From contig JAVBWI010000017.1 of NCBI GenBank assembly GCA_036677445.1, positions 186,001 through 250,000 on the forward strand: a stretch of 64,000 nucleotides of DNA, given 5' to 3'. This DNA is from JAVBWI01 sp036677445 (GTDB lineage: Bacteria > Bacillota > Clostridia > Christensenellales > CAG-138). Made by a program: the position numbers and the translations under genes. The notes beneath the pieces were generated by a model that was not told the origin of the DNA, did no database searches, and worked only from the letters and a program-made list of their open reading frames with translations. Shown in pieces: positions 17,875 to 26,526 of the stretch (its first letter is position 1; each line of letters opens with the position of its first letter).

Positions 17875-18387
17875 TTACAGCCCCATTACCATCACCGGCC
17901 ACTTTTTCGCTCGTTTGCTTAAAAACTCTTCCATACTTTCCACATGCTGCGGATGCCCCGGCACCGCGTTAAAATAGCGGTACTGCCCGTTGCCCGCGTC
18001 CTTAAACGCGACATAATGCATCCCTTTGCTGTGCCGGTATAACAGCACTCCCGCGCTCAACGGGCGCTGCGAGAGCAGTATCACGCCGCGGACGCCGTAC
18101 CCGCGCCGGAGCGCCACAAACTTCTGCCTCCTCAAATACCGGTACAGCCGGAACGGACCTGTACCCAAATGTCCCCGGAACAGACCGCGCGCACCCAGCG
18201 CCGCGCTGATGTAGGACCACGAAACGTCCCGGCCCATGGCGTGCAGAAAGTTGTACGCCGCAATCCATCCGCAGCCGCTGTAGCTGGATTTCCGGCTGCC
18301 GTACGGAACACCCTCTGTATAGCGCTGGTCAATAATAAAGCCGTCCTCGGAAAAAGCCTGTGGGTTGATATATGGCTCGCCGGACAT
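17875..18387 (-). CDS. small papain-like (C39-type) fold protein, function unknown
   Basis: A 170-residue protein with no signal peptide. It begins MSGEPYINPQAFSEDGFIID behind GGAGG. The order Cys (SYSGCGWIAAYNFLHAMG, about residue 39), His (KGMHYVAFKD, about 125) and Asn/Asp (YRYFNAVPGH) matches papain-like cysteine peptidases and C39-like domains, so I infer that fold. Whether it is a peptidase, a transglutaminase-like enzyme or inactive cannot be told. A deleted second copy lies at 16465-16745. The C-terminal tail is basic (LSKRAKKWPVMVMGL). Confidence 0.7.
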   Translation of the reverse strand: MSGEPYINPQAFSEDGFIIDQRYTEGVPYGSRKSSYSGCGWIAAYNFLHAMGRDVSWSYISAALGARGLFRGHLGTGPFRLYRYLRRQKFVALRRGYGVRGVILLSQRPLSAGVLLYRHSKGMHYVAFKDAGNGQYRYFNAVPGHPQHVESMEEFLSKRAKKWPVMVMGL

Positions 18388-18473
18388 AAATTGCCTCCTT
18401 TAGCATATACCCCACTATCTATATCGAAAATAACTGGAAAAAGACAACAAGGAAGCGGTAAAAATTTAAAAAT

Positions 18474-18508
18474 GGGGCTGCCTCAGCCTTTCACGCTGAG
18501 GCAGCCCC
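18474..18508 (-). terminator. intrinsic terminator of pyrG
   Basis: GGGGCTGCCTCAGC pairs with GCTGAGGCAGCCCC. On the minus strand it is followed by ATTTTTAAATTTTT. Very stable. Confidence 0.9.
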
Positions 18509-18522
18509 ATATATGATTGCTC

Positions 18523-20154
18523 TTAGTTGCTTTTTGCGTACTCCTTTGCGGCCTGTACAAACCCGGCGAATACGGGGTGCGCGCTGTCCGGTCGGGATTT
18601 GAACTCGGGGTGGAACTGCACGCCGATAAAGAAGGGGTGGGAGGGCAACTCCATGATCTCCGCAAGGTGCCGCTCGGGGTTCCAGCCGGTAAAGCGTATG
18701 CCGCGCGCCTCGAACGCGGGCACGAACGCGTTGTTGATTTCGTAACGGTGGCGGTGGCGTTCGCGGATCATGTTGGAGCCGTAAAGCTTTTCCGCCAGCG
18801 AACCGGGCGTAATCGCGCAGGCGTAGCCGCCCAGCCGCAGCGTGCCGCCGATGCGAAGCGTTCCCGCCTCGGGGTCGAGATGGTTGAGCTGGTCCGGCAT
18901 CAGATCCACGACGGGGTGCGTGGTGTTCAGGTCGACCTCGGTGGTGTGCGCGTCCGAATAGCCCAATTCCGTGCGTGCGAATTCCACGATGGCCATCTGC
19001 ATGCCCAGGCAAATGCCGAAGAAGGGGATGTTGTTGTACCGCGCGTAGCGTATGGCGTCCATCTTGCCCGAAAGCCCGCGTTCGCCGAAGCCGCCGGGCA
19101 CGAGTATGCCGTGTATGCCGGATAAATGCGCTTCGACTCCGTCGCGCTCCACATCCTCCGCGTCCACCCAGCGGATTTCCACCTGCACGTTCGCGGCGAT
19201 GCTGCCGTGGTGCAGGGATTCGGCGACGGAAAGGTACGCGTCGTGTAAGGCTACATACTTGCCCACAATGGCGATCTCGCACTTGCCTTCCGGGTGCAGC
19301 TCGCGCTCTACCATGGCGGCCCAATGGGTAAGGTTGGGTTTGGTGATGGGGATAAGAAGCCTGCGGCAAACGGCATCGCACAACCCGTTGCGCTCCAGAA
19401 GCAGCGGGACTTCATACAGCGAGCTGGCGTTGAGGTTTTCTATGACGTTATCCTGCGATACGTTGCAGAACAGCGCGATCTTGGCCTTCATGCTTTCGGG
19501 GATGGGCCGATCGCTGCGGCAAACAAGTATATCCGGCTGGATGCCGATGGATAATAGCTCCTTCACGGAATGCTGAGTCGGCTTGCTCTTTAATTCGCCC
19601 GCGGCGGAAATGTAGGGGATGAGCGTCACGTGGATATAGCAGCAGTCGCCCGGCGCGCATTCGGTTTTCAGCTGGCGGATGGCTTCGAGGAAGGGCTGGG
19701 ATTCGATATCGCCGACCGTGCCGCCGATTTCCACAATCAGCACGTCGGGGCAGCTTTCTTCCGCGACACGGCGGACGCGCGCCTTGATTTCATCCGTGAT
19801 ATGCGGGATGACCTGCACGGTGCCGCCGTGGTAGCCGCCCAGCCGCTCGCGTTCGATCACGGCGGAATACACCTGGCCGGTGGTCGTGTTGTTGGCGCGG
19901 GAAAGCTCCTCGTCAATAAAACGCTCGTAATGGCCGACATCCAAATCGGTTTCCGCGCCGTCGTCGGTGACATAGACCTCGCCGTGCTGGTAAGGGTTCA
20001 TGGTACCGGGGTCGACATTGAGGTACGGGTCCAGCTTGCAAATGGAAACGGAGTGCCCCCGCGCCTTTAAAAGCCGCCCCAACGATGCCGCGGTGATGCC
20101 CTTGCCCAGCGACGATACCACGCCGCCCGTCACGAATACCAGCTTGGTTGCCAT
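18523..20154 (-). CDS. pyrG: CTP synthase
   Basis: A 543-residue protein, normal length. The N-terminal amidoligase domain begins KLVFVTGGVVSSLGKGITAA, with KLDPYLNVDPGTMNPYQHGE and the CTP/UTP site region GGTVGDIESQPFLEAI. The C-terminal glutamine amidotransferase has its nucleophile in FFGICLGMQM and the His/Glu pair in VQFHPEFKSRP. It makes CTP from UTP, ATP and glutamine. GGGAGG precedes the start. The leader has the features of CTP-sensing attenuation (see 20185-20262). Confidence 0.98.
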   Translation of the reverse strand: MATKLVFVTGGVVSSLGKGITAASLGRLLKARGHSVSICKLDPYLNVDPGTMNPYQHGEVYVTDDGAETDLDVGHYERFIDEELSRANNTTTGQVYSAVIERERLGGYHGGTVQVIPHITDEIKARVRRVAEESCPDVLIVEIGGTVGDIESQPFLEAIRQLKTECAPGDCCYIHVTLIPYISAAGELKSKPTQHSVKELLSIGIQPDILVCRSDRPIPESMKAKIALFCNVSQDNVIENLNASSLYEVPLLLERNGLCDAVCRRLLIPITKPNLTHWAAMVERELHPEGKCEIAIVGKYVALHDAYLSVAESLHHGSIAANVQVEIRWVDAEDVERDGVEAHLSGIHGILVPGGFGERGLSGKMDAIRYARYNNIPFFGICLGMQMAIVEFARTELGYSDAHTTEVDLNTTHPVVDLMPDQLNHLDPEAGTLRIGGTLRLGGYACAITPGSLAEKLYGSNMIRERHRHRYEINNAFVPAFEARGIRFTGWNPERHLAEIMELPSHPFFIGVQFHPEFKSRPDSAHPVFAGFVQAAKEYAKSN

Positions 20155-20184
20155 AATGATCCTCCCAAAAACAAAAATATAAAA

Positions 20185-20210
20185 GACGCCCCCATGTCAG
20201 GAGGCGTCCG
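20185..20210 (-). promoter_or_regulatory. pyrG leader attenuator (terminator)
   Basis: On the minus strand GACGCCTCC and GGGGGCGTC form a nine-pair stem (one G-U) with loop TGACAT, followed by TTTTATATTTTTG. The CCUCC in the left arm can pair with extra G residues added at the transcript 5' end when CTP is low, as established for Bacillus subtilis pyrG. Confidence 0.8.
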
Positions 20211-20226
20211 GCGTCTGTTCCGAGCC

Positions 20227-20262
20227 CTTATTAGTATAGCATCACATATAAGCGTGCCGCAA
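20227..20262 (-). promoter_or_regulatory. pyrG promoter with GGGC start
   Basis: On the minus strand TTGCGG, 18 bases, TATACT, then AATAA and GGGCTC. The first G at 20227 is the expected start. GGGC is the sequence that supports reiterative G addition at low CTP. Confidence 0.75.
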
Positions 20263-20472
20263 GCGTTATTTGTTTGGTAAGTGCTGATTAATTCGAAACG
20301 TTGGCTTGACGGCTGTTTTCACGTCCTGCTGCGTCGCTAAATCTTGAAATAGCGCTGCTATTCCTTCGATTTTGCTCCTTGCAGGCCGCAAAACCATCTC
20401 GTCAATCCATCATCTCTCATTTCATCAGCGCTTACTTAGAAAAATCGAACGGCGAAAGACGGGGTTTGTCCA
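20263..20472. other. noncoding stretch between the pyrG and DUF815-gene promoters
   Basis: I see no gene, repeat or clear signal here beyond the promoters on either side. Confidence 0.5.
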
Positions 20473-20501
20473 TTTCCATTTGCGCCGCATTGCCGTATAA
20501 T
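20473..20501 (+). promoter_or_regulatory. candidate sigma-A promoter of the DUF815 ATPase gene
   Basis: TTTCCA, 17-base spacer, TATAAT (20496-20501), about 85 bases before the start codon. Confidence 0.55.
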
Positions 20502-20587
20502 ATTGTCAGGGAAGTATTTGCCTGTTCAGGAAACCGTAACGGTATATCGTACCGCCCGAATAGGACTCTTTTAAAGGAGGACAATCC

Positions 20588-21982
20588 ATGGCGCTCAAGG
20601 ATATGAACGCGCAGGAAGGGTGCCTCGCGCTGCATGCGGCGCTGCACCGCATGACGGTGCTGCGCGGCGCGCTTTGCGAACCGCCGCTTACGGCGCTTGG
20701 CCGTCTGGTTACGCTGCTGCTGCACGGCGACGCGTACGCCGCGGCGGAGGAATACCACGCGCTTGTATACGTGCTGCTTACGGGCGGGTACAGGCGCGTC
20801 AGCGGCGACCTGTTCCGGGATTTTCTCTTATGGATGCTGCTGGAGCGGGAAAACGCGTTTTCCGCGCTCGCCGCGCGCGGCGGGTGGGACGAGCCGCTCT
20901 CTGCGGGCATGCGCGCGGACCTCATACAGCTCGAACCGCTGTTTTCTTTGAACAGCGTGCTGTTAAAGCGCTGGATCGGGGAAAAATACCGTGAGCAGCG
21001 AAGTCGTCCGCGTACGCAGCATAAGGATAACATTTCCGTTCTCTCGAGCGCCGTGTGGGGGGGCAATACCAACCGGCCGCTGCCGCAGCCGTCCGGCGCG
21101 CCGGCAGCGCCTGTGCCGGTCGTGCAGGAGCCCATGCCCGCAGCCTTGGATGAAAACGAGTTTTTGAGCTGGCGGTATAAGGCGGAGGAGCAGCCGGAAG
21201 CCTACGCCGCCGATTCCACGCTGGAGGAGCTTTACCGCAGGATAGACGCCGCGGCCGACCGCGGCCTACTGCTCGACGACCTGTGGAGCCTGCACGCCAC
21301 CTGCGGCAACGGCGCGTTTTTAAAAAGCCGCCTGTTCATGGTGGAGGAAGACGGTATGCTATCCGGGCTTCCGCTGAGCGTATTGCCGGAGGAGGACGCA
21401 TATACCTTTTATCAGAGCCAGCGGGAGCAGGCGCTGCACAACGCTATCCGCTTCATGCGGGGTGACCGCGCGGATAATATGCTCATTACCGGCGGGCCGG
21501 GCGCGGGCAAGACCACGCAGGTGTTCGCGCTTGCGCGGGAATTGCCCGAGCTTCGGCTCGTCTGCTGCCCGCCGGGTCGCATGGGCGCGCTTGTGCGCGC
21601 GCTGCCGCAGCTTTTTGCGCAGCCGTTAAAATTCGTACTGTTCCTCGACGAGTTCGACGCGCAGGACGCCGCGTGGCCGCGGCTTCGCGCGGCGCTTGCC
21701 CCGGCGGGGACGTTTCCGGAAAACCTGCTGCTCGTCGCCGCCGCAAGGAAAGCGGAAGACGCCTACTTCCCGCTGCGCATCCACCTGCCGCCGCCGCAGC
21801 TCAAGGAATTTATCGAGCTGGTGCAGCTTTTGCTTTTGCGCGGCGGGCGGGATGTGGATTTTGACAGCATACAGAACGCCTGCATCGACTATGCCGCCGC
21901 CGCGGGCGTCAACGGAGGCTCGCCGCTTTCGTTCCGCTCGGCGGGGCTGATCGCCGAAGGCCTGCTTTCAGCCGATTCGTAG
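20588..21982 (+). CDS. DUF815-family AAA+ ATPase
   Basis: A 464-residue protein. The N-terminal 200 residues are helical and variable. From about residue 285 the DUF815 pattern appears: FYQSQREQALHNAIRFMRGD, Walker A ITGGPGAGKTT, then KFVLFLDEFDAQD as Walker B and LLVAAARK as sensor region. Cellular role of DUF815 ATPases is not established. Start ATG follows AAAGGAGG. The next gene, a membrane protein, begins 130 bases later behind its own ribosome site and may be co-transcribed; a hairpin (21987-22012) lies between. Confidence 0.8.
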   Translation: MALKDMNAQEGCLALHAALHRMTVLRGALCEPPLTALGRLVTLLLHGDAYAAAEEYHALVYVLLTGGYRRVSGDLFRDFLLWMLLERENAFSALAARGGWDEPLSAGMRADLIQLEPLFSLNSVLLKRWIGEKYREQRSRPRTQHKDNISVLSSAVWGGNTNRPLPQPSGAPAAPVPVVQEPMPAALDENEFLSWRYKAEEQPEAYAADSTLEELYRRIDAAADRGLLLDDLWSLHATCGNGAFLKSRLFMVEEDGMLSGLPLSVLPEEDAYTFYQSQREQALHNAIRFMRGDRADNMLITGGPGAGKTTQVFALARELPELRLVCCPPGRMGALVRALPQLFAQPLKFVLFLDEFDAQDAAWPRLRAALAPAGTFPENLLLVAAARKAEDAYFPLRIHLPPPQLKEFIELVQLLLLRGGRDVDFDSIQNACIDYAAAAGVNGGSPLSFRSAGLIAEGLLSADS

Positions 21983-22112
21983 TGTCGACAAAGTGCCAAT
22001 GGCACTTTGCCGAGGTTCACCCGCGCAAGCAGCCGTTCGTTTCCTGCTTGCGTCTGCCGTAAATTACTTTTTACGCCGCGGCCTGAAGCGCCTGCGGCAA
22101 AGGAGGATATTG

Positions 22113-23189
22113 ATGGAACAAATGAACACCCCATATGAGCCGCTTATGCGCGCGCCGCTCAAGATGCGCGGCGTGTTCGGCGTCTCGTGGCAGCTGTATA
22201 AACGCGGCTTCTGGCCGATGTTTGCGCTTTCCTTTGTGCTTTTGGCGCTGCCGTATCTTTTGATGATGCTGCTGCAGCTTTCCATGCTCTCCGGCCTTGG
22301 GCTTTTTGACGAACTGCAGTACGGGCTTTCGCAGTTTGGCAGGCTGGCCTTTGAGTTTTCGCTGGGCGATACGGGCAGGATGTTCGGGCAGGTGATGGCG
22401 GCAAGCGCCGTATCCTGGCTGCTGTCCATGGTATACGCGTTCCTGGTTACGCCCGCGTACACCGGCGCGCTCTATATGGAAATGGATCAGCGTATGGAAG
22501 GGCGGCGGGGCACGCTGTATCAGCTGTTCCGCTATGCCGTGCCCATCGGCCTCAAGCGGTTTTACACCACGTATCTCTCCATGTTTGTGGTGGAACTGGG
22601 CATCAGCATGGCAATAAGCCTTTTGTTCACCGTCGTGGCTGTGGTGGCGGCATTTTCCGCCGCGTTCACCATATTGTCGCCCGTCGGCGGTTCCGTTGCG
22701 GGCGCGGTGGTAGTAGGGTTGGTCATTCTGCTGGTGGTATTGTTTGTAGGCGCCGTGTCGGCCGCTTTCCTGTCGCTCATTTACCCTGTGGCCGTGCGCG
22801 AGGGCAAGCTTGCGTTTTCCGCGGTGGGGCGCGCGTTCAGGCTGACGGGCAAGCGGTTTGGCCGTATGGTGGGGGCCATGCTGCTGCTTTCCCTGGTCGG
22901 TTTACTTAGCTTTGCGCTGCTATGTTTGCCCCTGGTGTTTTTGTGGCAGAATATCGTGGTGATGAGCATCGTGTTCGTGGCGCTGTCCTGCCTTTGGATG
23001 GTGCTCTTCACGCCGTATGGCGCGGCATTCGGCACGGCTTTGTATGTGGATAGCGCGGCGCGCGTGGATGCGCCCGCCTATGTACCGCCCGTGCAGCCCG
23101 TGCAGCCTCAGCAAAGCGCGCAGCCGGAGGCAATGCCCGAAGGCTGGGAGGATACCGCAAAGGGCAAGGACAACCAGCCGCAGCAATGA
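22113..23189 (+). CDS. polytopic membrane protein of unknown function
   Basis: A 358-residue protein from the ATG at 22113 (AAAGGAGG). After a short cytoplasmic lead (FGVSWQLYKRGFWPMFALSF) come about six membrane segments, among them LLFTVVAVVAAFSAAFTIL, VVGLVILLVVLFVGAVSAAF and LLLSLVGLLSFALLCLPLVF. The C-terminal 45 residues are cytoplasmic-looking and rich in Pro and Gln (VQPVQPQQSAQPEAMPEGWE). The layout resembles DUF975-like membrane proteins, which is only a shape comparison. A degraded second version of its tail follows at 23255-23377. Confidence 0.75.
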   Translation: MEQMNTPYEPLMRAPLKMRGVFGVSWQLYKRGFWPMFALSFVLLALPYLLMMLLQLSMLSGLGLFDELQYGLSQFGRLAFEFSLGDTGRMFGQVMAASAVSWLLSMVYAFLVTPAYTGALYMEMDQRMEGRRGTLYQLFRYAVPIGLKRFYTTYLSMFVVELGISMAISLLFTVVAVVAAFSAAFTILSPVGGSVAGAVVVGLVILLVVLFVGAVSAAFLSLIYPVAVREGKLAFSAVGRAFRLTGKRFGRMVGAMLLLSLVGLLSFALLCLPLVFLWQNIVVMSIVFVALSCLWMVLFTPYGAAFGTALYVDSAARVDAPAYVPPVQPVQPQQSAQPEAMPEGWEDTAKGKDNQPQQ

Positions 23190-23254
23190 GCTTTGCGGTA
23201 GCGGCTCCATAAAAGCCCCAATGCGTCTAGCCAGCCTATCGGCCGGCGCTTTTT

Positions 23255-23377
23255 ACCGCGCTGTATGTGGATTGCGCGGTGCGTCCGGATACACCCGCGG
23301 CAATCGGCGTGATACCGCCCGCGCCGCAGGATGGCCCGCGCATAACGGGTGATGAACATAACAACGCTGATAAGTAA
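23255..23377 (+). pseudogene. 3' remnant of a duplicated membrane-protein gene
   Basis: The frame TALYVDCAVRPDTPAA, ending GDEHNNADK and a stop, is similar to the tail of the preceding gene (GTALYVDSAARVDAPAYVPP) in both DNA and protein. No start or upstream body remains, so it is a relic of a tandem copy. Confidence 0.6.
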
Positions 23378-23402
23378 AGCATGCTGAGCGACAGGGGATG
23401 TA

Positions 23403-23810
23403 ATGAGCATAAATGTGATCCGAGAGTATAGATACGTGCATGATAACGAAATCCTCTCGTATGAAGTGGATGTTCGTAATGAAACGTTGCGGCTGTTCAC
23501 CAAATATGAGGATAAAGAGGATACGGTCATCACGTTTTCGGGCTGGTTGACCCATCGCTTAGAGGATGCTTGTCATTGCAATATCATTTCGGATATTTCC
23601 CGGCTGTCTGTCGATTCCTTCATCGACAACAACAAGGAGATGCTGGAGGAAATGATACGCTATTTACCCCTTGATGTGCGCGACACGGAGGATTTTAGAA
23701 AGTACCTGCAAAATAAGGAGCAAAAAATATTTGAAATTACTTCCAGCATAGGGTTGTGCGGTTTTGTGATCGCAAAGGAAATAGCAATCGATGTGAAAAA
23801 GATAGACTGA
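23403..23810 (+). CDS. small hypothetical protein
   Basis: A 135-residue soluble, acidic protein beginning MSINVIREYRYVHDNEILSY. Beta-strand-rich N-terminus (ETLRLFTKYEDKEDTVITFS) and helical middle (SVDSFIDNNKEMLEEMIRYL). I do not recognise it. Its base composition is richer in AT than both neighbours, which hints at transfer; the size and isolation would fit an orphan immunity-type protein, but nothing proves it. Ribosome site GGGGATG is modest. It ends 45 bases before pepF. Confidence 0.6.
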   Translation: MSINVIREYRYVHDNEILSYEVDVRNETLRLFTKYEDKEDTVITFSGWLTHRLEDACHCNIISDISRLSVDSFIDNNKEMLEEMIRYLPLDVRDTEDFRKYLQNKEQKIFEITSSIGLCGFVIAKEIAIDVKKID

Positions 23811-23855
23811 CCAGCGTACAAAAGATTAAGAACAGGAACCAACAGGAGGAACCAA

Positions 23856-25643
23856 ATGCCGAAAACACTGCCCGCCCGCAACGAACTCGACGAAAAGCTG
23901 ACCTGGAACCTTACGGATATGTTCGCATCCGACCAGGCGTGGGAAGAGTCGTTTGCCGCCGTACAAAAGGAGATCGCGGCTTTCCCCGAGCTTTCGGGTA
24001 CGCTCTCAAAAAACCCCGAGCAGCTGCTCCATGCATTAAAACGCGAAAGTGCCGTTTCGCTCGCGCTCGAACGCCTGTATGTGTATGCGCATATGCACCG
24101 GGATGAGGACAACGCCGTCGCCAAATACCAGGGCATGACCGACCGCGCCATGCAGCAGAGCGTCGCATTCGGCGCCGCCGCCTCTTTTATGACCCCGGAA
24201 ATACTCCAGATCGAGCCCGCCACATTAAAAGAGTGGATCGACGGCCCGGCTTTGGCGGAATACCGCCGGATATTGAAGAACCTCGAACGCCTGCGGCCGC
24301 ACACGCTGACCGCCAGCGAGGAAAAGCTGATGGCGCTTGCCGGGGAACCGCTTGCGGCGGCGGATTCCATATTTACCATGCTCAACAACGCGGATATCCG
24401 GTTTGGCGCCATTACGGACGATAAGGGCGACGAGGTGGAGCTCACGCAGGGCAACTACCGCAGCTTTATAGAAAACAAAAACCGCGAAGTGCGCGAAGCC
24501 GCCTATAAAAAGCTGTACGCCGCGTATACCGGCCTCAAGAACACGCTCGCGGCCTCCTACGCCGCCAGCGTCAAGGCGGATGTGTTCTATGCCCGCGCCC
24601 GCAACTACCAAAGCGCCATCGGCGGGGCGCTGTTCGGCACCGACGTGCCGCTTTCCGTGTACGACGGGCTGATTTCGGCGGTGGAAAGCCGCCTGCCGTC
24701 GCTGCAGAAATATCTCGACCTGCGCCGCAAGGCGCTGGGGCTTACCGAGCTTCGCATGTACGATCTTTACGTGCCCATCGTGCCCGACGTTTCCAAGAAG
24801 ATGGAATACGAGCAAGCCAAGGAGCTGGTGAAAAAAGCGCTCTCGCCGCTGGGCGAGGATTACGCGAAAATGCTGGACCGCGCCTATTCCGAACGGTGGA
24901 TCGACGTATGCGAAAACCGCGGCAAAACCACCGGCGCGTATTCCTGGGGCGCCTACGGCACGCACCCGTATGTGCTGCTGAACTACCAGAGCGAGGCGGA
25001 TTACGCCTTTACCCTCGCGCATGAGCTGGGCCACGCCATGCACACGCATTATTCGGATGCCACGCTGCCCTATCAGGATGCGCAGTATAAGATCATGGCG
25101 GCGGAGGTCGCCTCCACTGTCAATGAAGTGCTGTTAACCCGCTATATGCTGCAGCAGGAGCAGGACCCCGCGCGCCGCGCATACCTTCTGAACCACTTCC
25201 TGGAACAGTTCCGCACCACCGTTTACCGGCAGACCATGTTCGCGGCCTTCGAGCGCAACGCGCACGCTATGTGCGAAGCGGGCGAACCGCTGACCGTCGA
25301 CTCCCTGTGCGAACTCTACGGCAAGCTCAACGAGCAGTTCTACCCCGGCGTGGCGGTGGATGACGAGATCCGTATCGAATGGGCGCGCATCCCGCATTTC
25401 TACAACGCCTTCTATGTTTACCAGTACGCGACGGGCTTCTGCACCGCCGTAACGCTCGCGCACGGCATACTCGAAGGCGACGGCCTGGACCGCTACCTCG
25501 CTTTCCTCAAAAGCGGCGGCAGCGATTTCCCCATCGCGCTGCTGCGCAACGCGGGGGTGGATTTGACCAAGCCGGAGAGCATTTTAACCGCGCTCGACGA
25601 GTTCGAGGACGGGGTGAAGGAACTGGGCGAGCTGCTCAAGTAA
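23856..25643 (+). CDS. pepF: oligoendopeptidase F (M3 metallopeptidase)
   Basis: A 595-residue cytosolic peptidase. The zinc motif HELGHAMH lies at residues 389-396; the third ligand Glu follows in IMAAEVASTVNEVL. The N-terminal half is the long helical M3 domain (LDEKLTWNLTDMFASDQAWE), with MYDLYVPIVPDVSKKMEY before the catalytic domain. The C-terminal ATGFCTAVTLAHGIL, LLRNAGVDLTKPESI and EFEDGVKELGELL are standard for the family. It degrades oligopeptides. AGGAGG precedes the start. A GC-hairpin repeat and a terminator follow. Confidence 0.96.
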   Translation: MPKTLPARNELDEKLTWNLTDMFASDQAWEESFAAVQKEIAAFPELSGTLSKNPEQLLHALKRESAVSLALERLYVYAHMHRDEDNAVAKYQGMTDRAMQQSVAFGAAASFMTPEILQIEPATLKEWIDGPALAEYRRILKNLERLRPHTLTASEEKLMALAGEPLAAADSIFTMLNNADIRFGAITDDKGDEVELTQGNYRSFIENKNREVREAAYKKLYAAYTGLKNTLAASYAASVKADVFYARARNYQSAIGGALFGTDVPLSVYDGLISAVESRLPSLQKYLDLRRKALGLTELRMYDLYVPIVPDVSKKMEYEQAKELVKKALSPLGEDYAKMLDRAYSERWIDVCENRGKTTGAYSWGAYGTHPYVLLNYQSEADYAFTLAHELGHAMHTHYSDATLPYQDAQYKIMAAEVASTVNEVLLTRYMLQQEQDPARRAYLLNHFLEQFRTTVYRQTMFAAFERNAHAMCEAGEPLTVDSLCELYGKLNEQFYPGVAVDDEIRIEWARIPHFYNAFYVYQYATGFCTAVTLAHGILEGDGLDRYLAFLKSGGSDFPIALLRNAGVDLTKPESILTALDEFEDGVKELGELLK

Positions 25644-25644
25644 G

Positions 25645-25738
25645 GGGTTCTCAGGGGCGTTACACCCCTGAGCGGAGGTTTGGAGGCGGAGCCTCCAAAA
25701 AAACACCAAGAACAAGGGCGGCCATTTGGCCGCCCTTG
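25645..25738. terminator. GC hairpin repeat plus terminator between pepF and fetB
   Basis: CAGGGGCG/CACCCCTG and GGAGGCGGAGCCTCC belong to the dispersed hairpin family (25645-25700). CAAGGGCGGCC/GGCCGCCCTTG (25713-25738) is a symmetric stem usable by both converging genes; A-rich DNA lies on its left. Confidence 0.65.
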
Positions 25739-25752
25739 CATTGTCCGGGCGA

Positions 25753-26526
25753 TCAGAACTCGAACTGATTCTTTCTGTTATACAGCGTCCTGTACCCAAA
25801 ATAGAGCGACGAGAACACGGATATACACACCACCGTGCAGATGGCGATCATAATGGCGATCTGGTAGAGTATCGCGGTGGTGGGCAGCGTCCCGGAAAGT
25901 ATCTGCCCCGTCATCATGCCGGGCAGCGAGACGATGCCCATACCCACCATGGAATTCATGGTGGGTAAAAGCGCGGTCTCCAGCGCGCCGTTCACAAAGG
26001 GCAGCAGTATCTTTTTTGGCGTGGTGCCCAGGTTCAGCAGCGTATCGACCCTGTTCCGCTGGGCGTGCAGGTTTTCCGTAAAGGCCTTGAGGCCGAGATT
26101 AACGCCCGTCATGGCGTTGCCCATGATCATACCGCTGAGCGGGATAGTGTACTGGGGGTTGAATATGCTTTCCCCCACGATGGCGCACACAAAGAAGACG
26201 ACGATGAGTATGCCGGAGCACGCGAGCGAAAGGGATATCGCCAGCTTGAAGCGATGATTGAGTCCCTTGTTCTTGGAAAGTACCCGGTGTATGGCAAAGC
26301 CCGTCATGCCGCAAAGGTACAATACCGTAAACAGGGGGTGCGGATTTTCGAAAATATAGGTCAACAGAAGGCCGGCCAGCACCAGCTGCGCCGTCATGCG
26401 CAGGCTGGCCACGATCAAAAGCTTCGTCTGCTCGATTTTGCTCTTTTTCATGATGGCGAGCACAACGAGCAGCAGCAGGTAAACAAGCGAAAACTGCCAC
26501 AGGTTCAATACTACGATTTGCCGCAT
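25753..26526 (-). CDS. fetB: FetB-type (UPF0014) iron-export permease
   Basis: A 257-residue integral membrane protein. The family is recognised by LLIVASLRMTAQLVLAGLLL, PLSGMIMGNAMTGVNLGLKAF, NLGTTPKKILLPFVNGALETALLP and NSMVGMGIVSLPGMMTGQIL. In E. coli FetAB exports iron and protects from oxidative stress. Overlaps the 3' end of the ATPase gene by 16 bases, so the two are coupled. Confidence 0.9.
   Translation of the reverse strand: MRQIVVLNLWQFSLVYLLLLVVLAIMKKSKIEQTKLLIVASLRMTAQLVLAGLLLTYIFENPHPLFTVLYLCGMTGFAIHRVLSKNKGLNHRFKLAISLSLACSGILIVVFFVCAIVGESIFNPQYTIPLSGMIMGNAMTGVNLGLKAFTENLHAQRNRVDTLLNLGTTPKKILLPFVNGALETALLPTMNSMVGMGIVSLPGMMTGQILSGTLPTTAILYQIAIMIAICTVVCISVFSSLYFGYRTLYNRKNQFEF

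Noticed and set aside
20588..23810. DUF815 ATPase plus membrane protein plus small protein as a defence system
   Set aside because: No nuclease, sensor or known defence partner, and an intervening hairpin and tail relic argue against a single unit.
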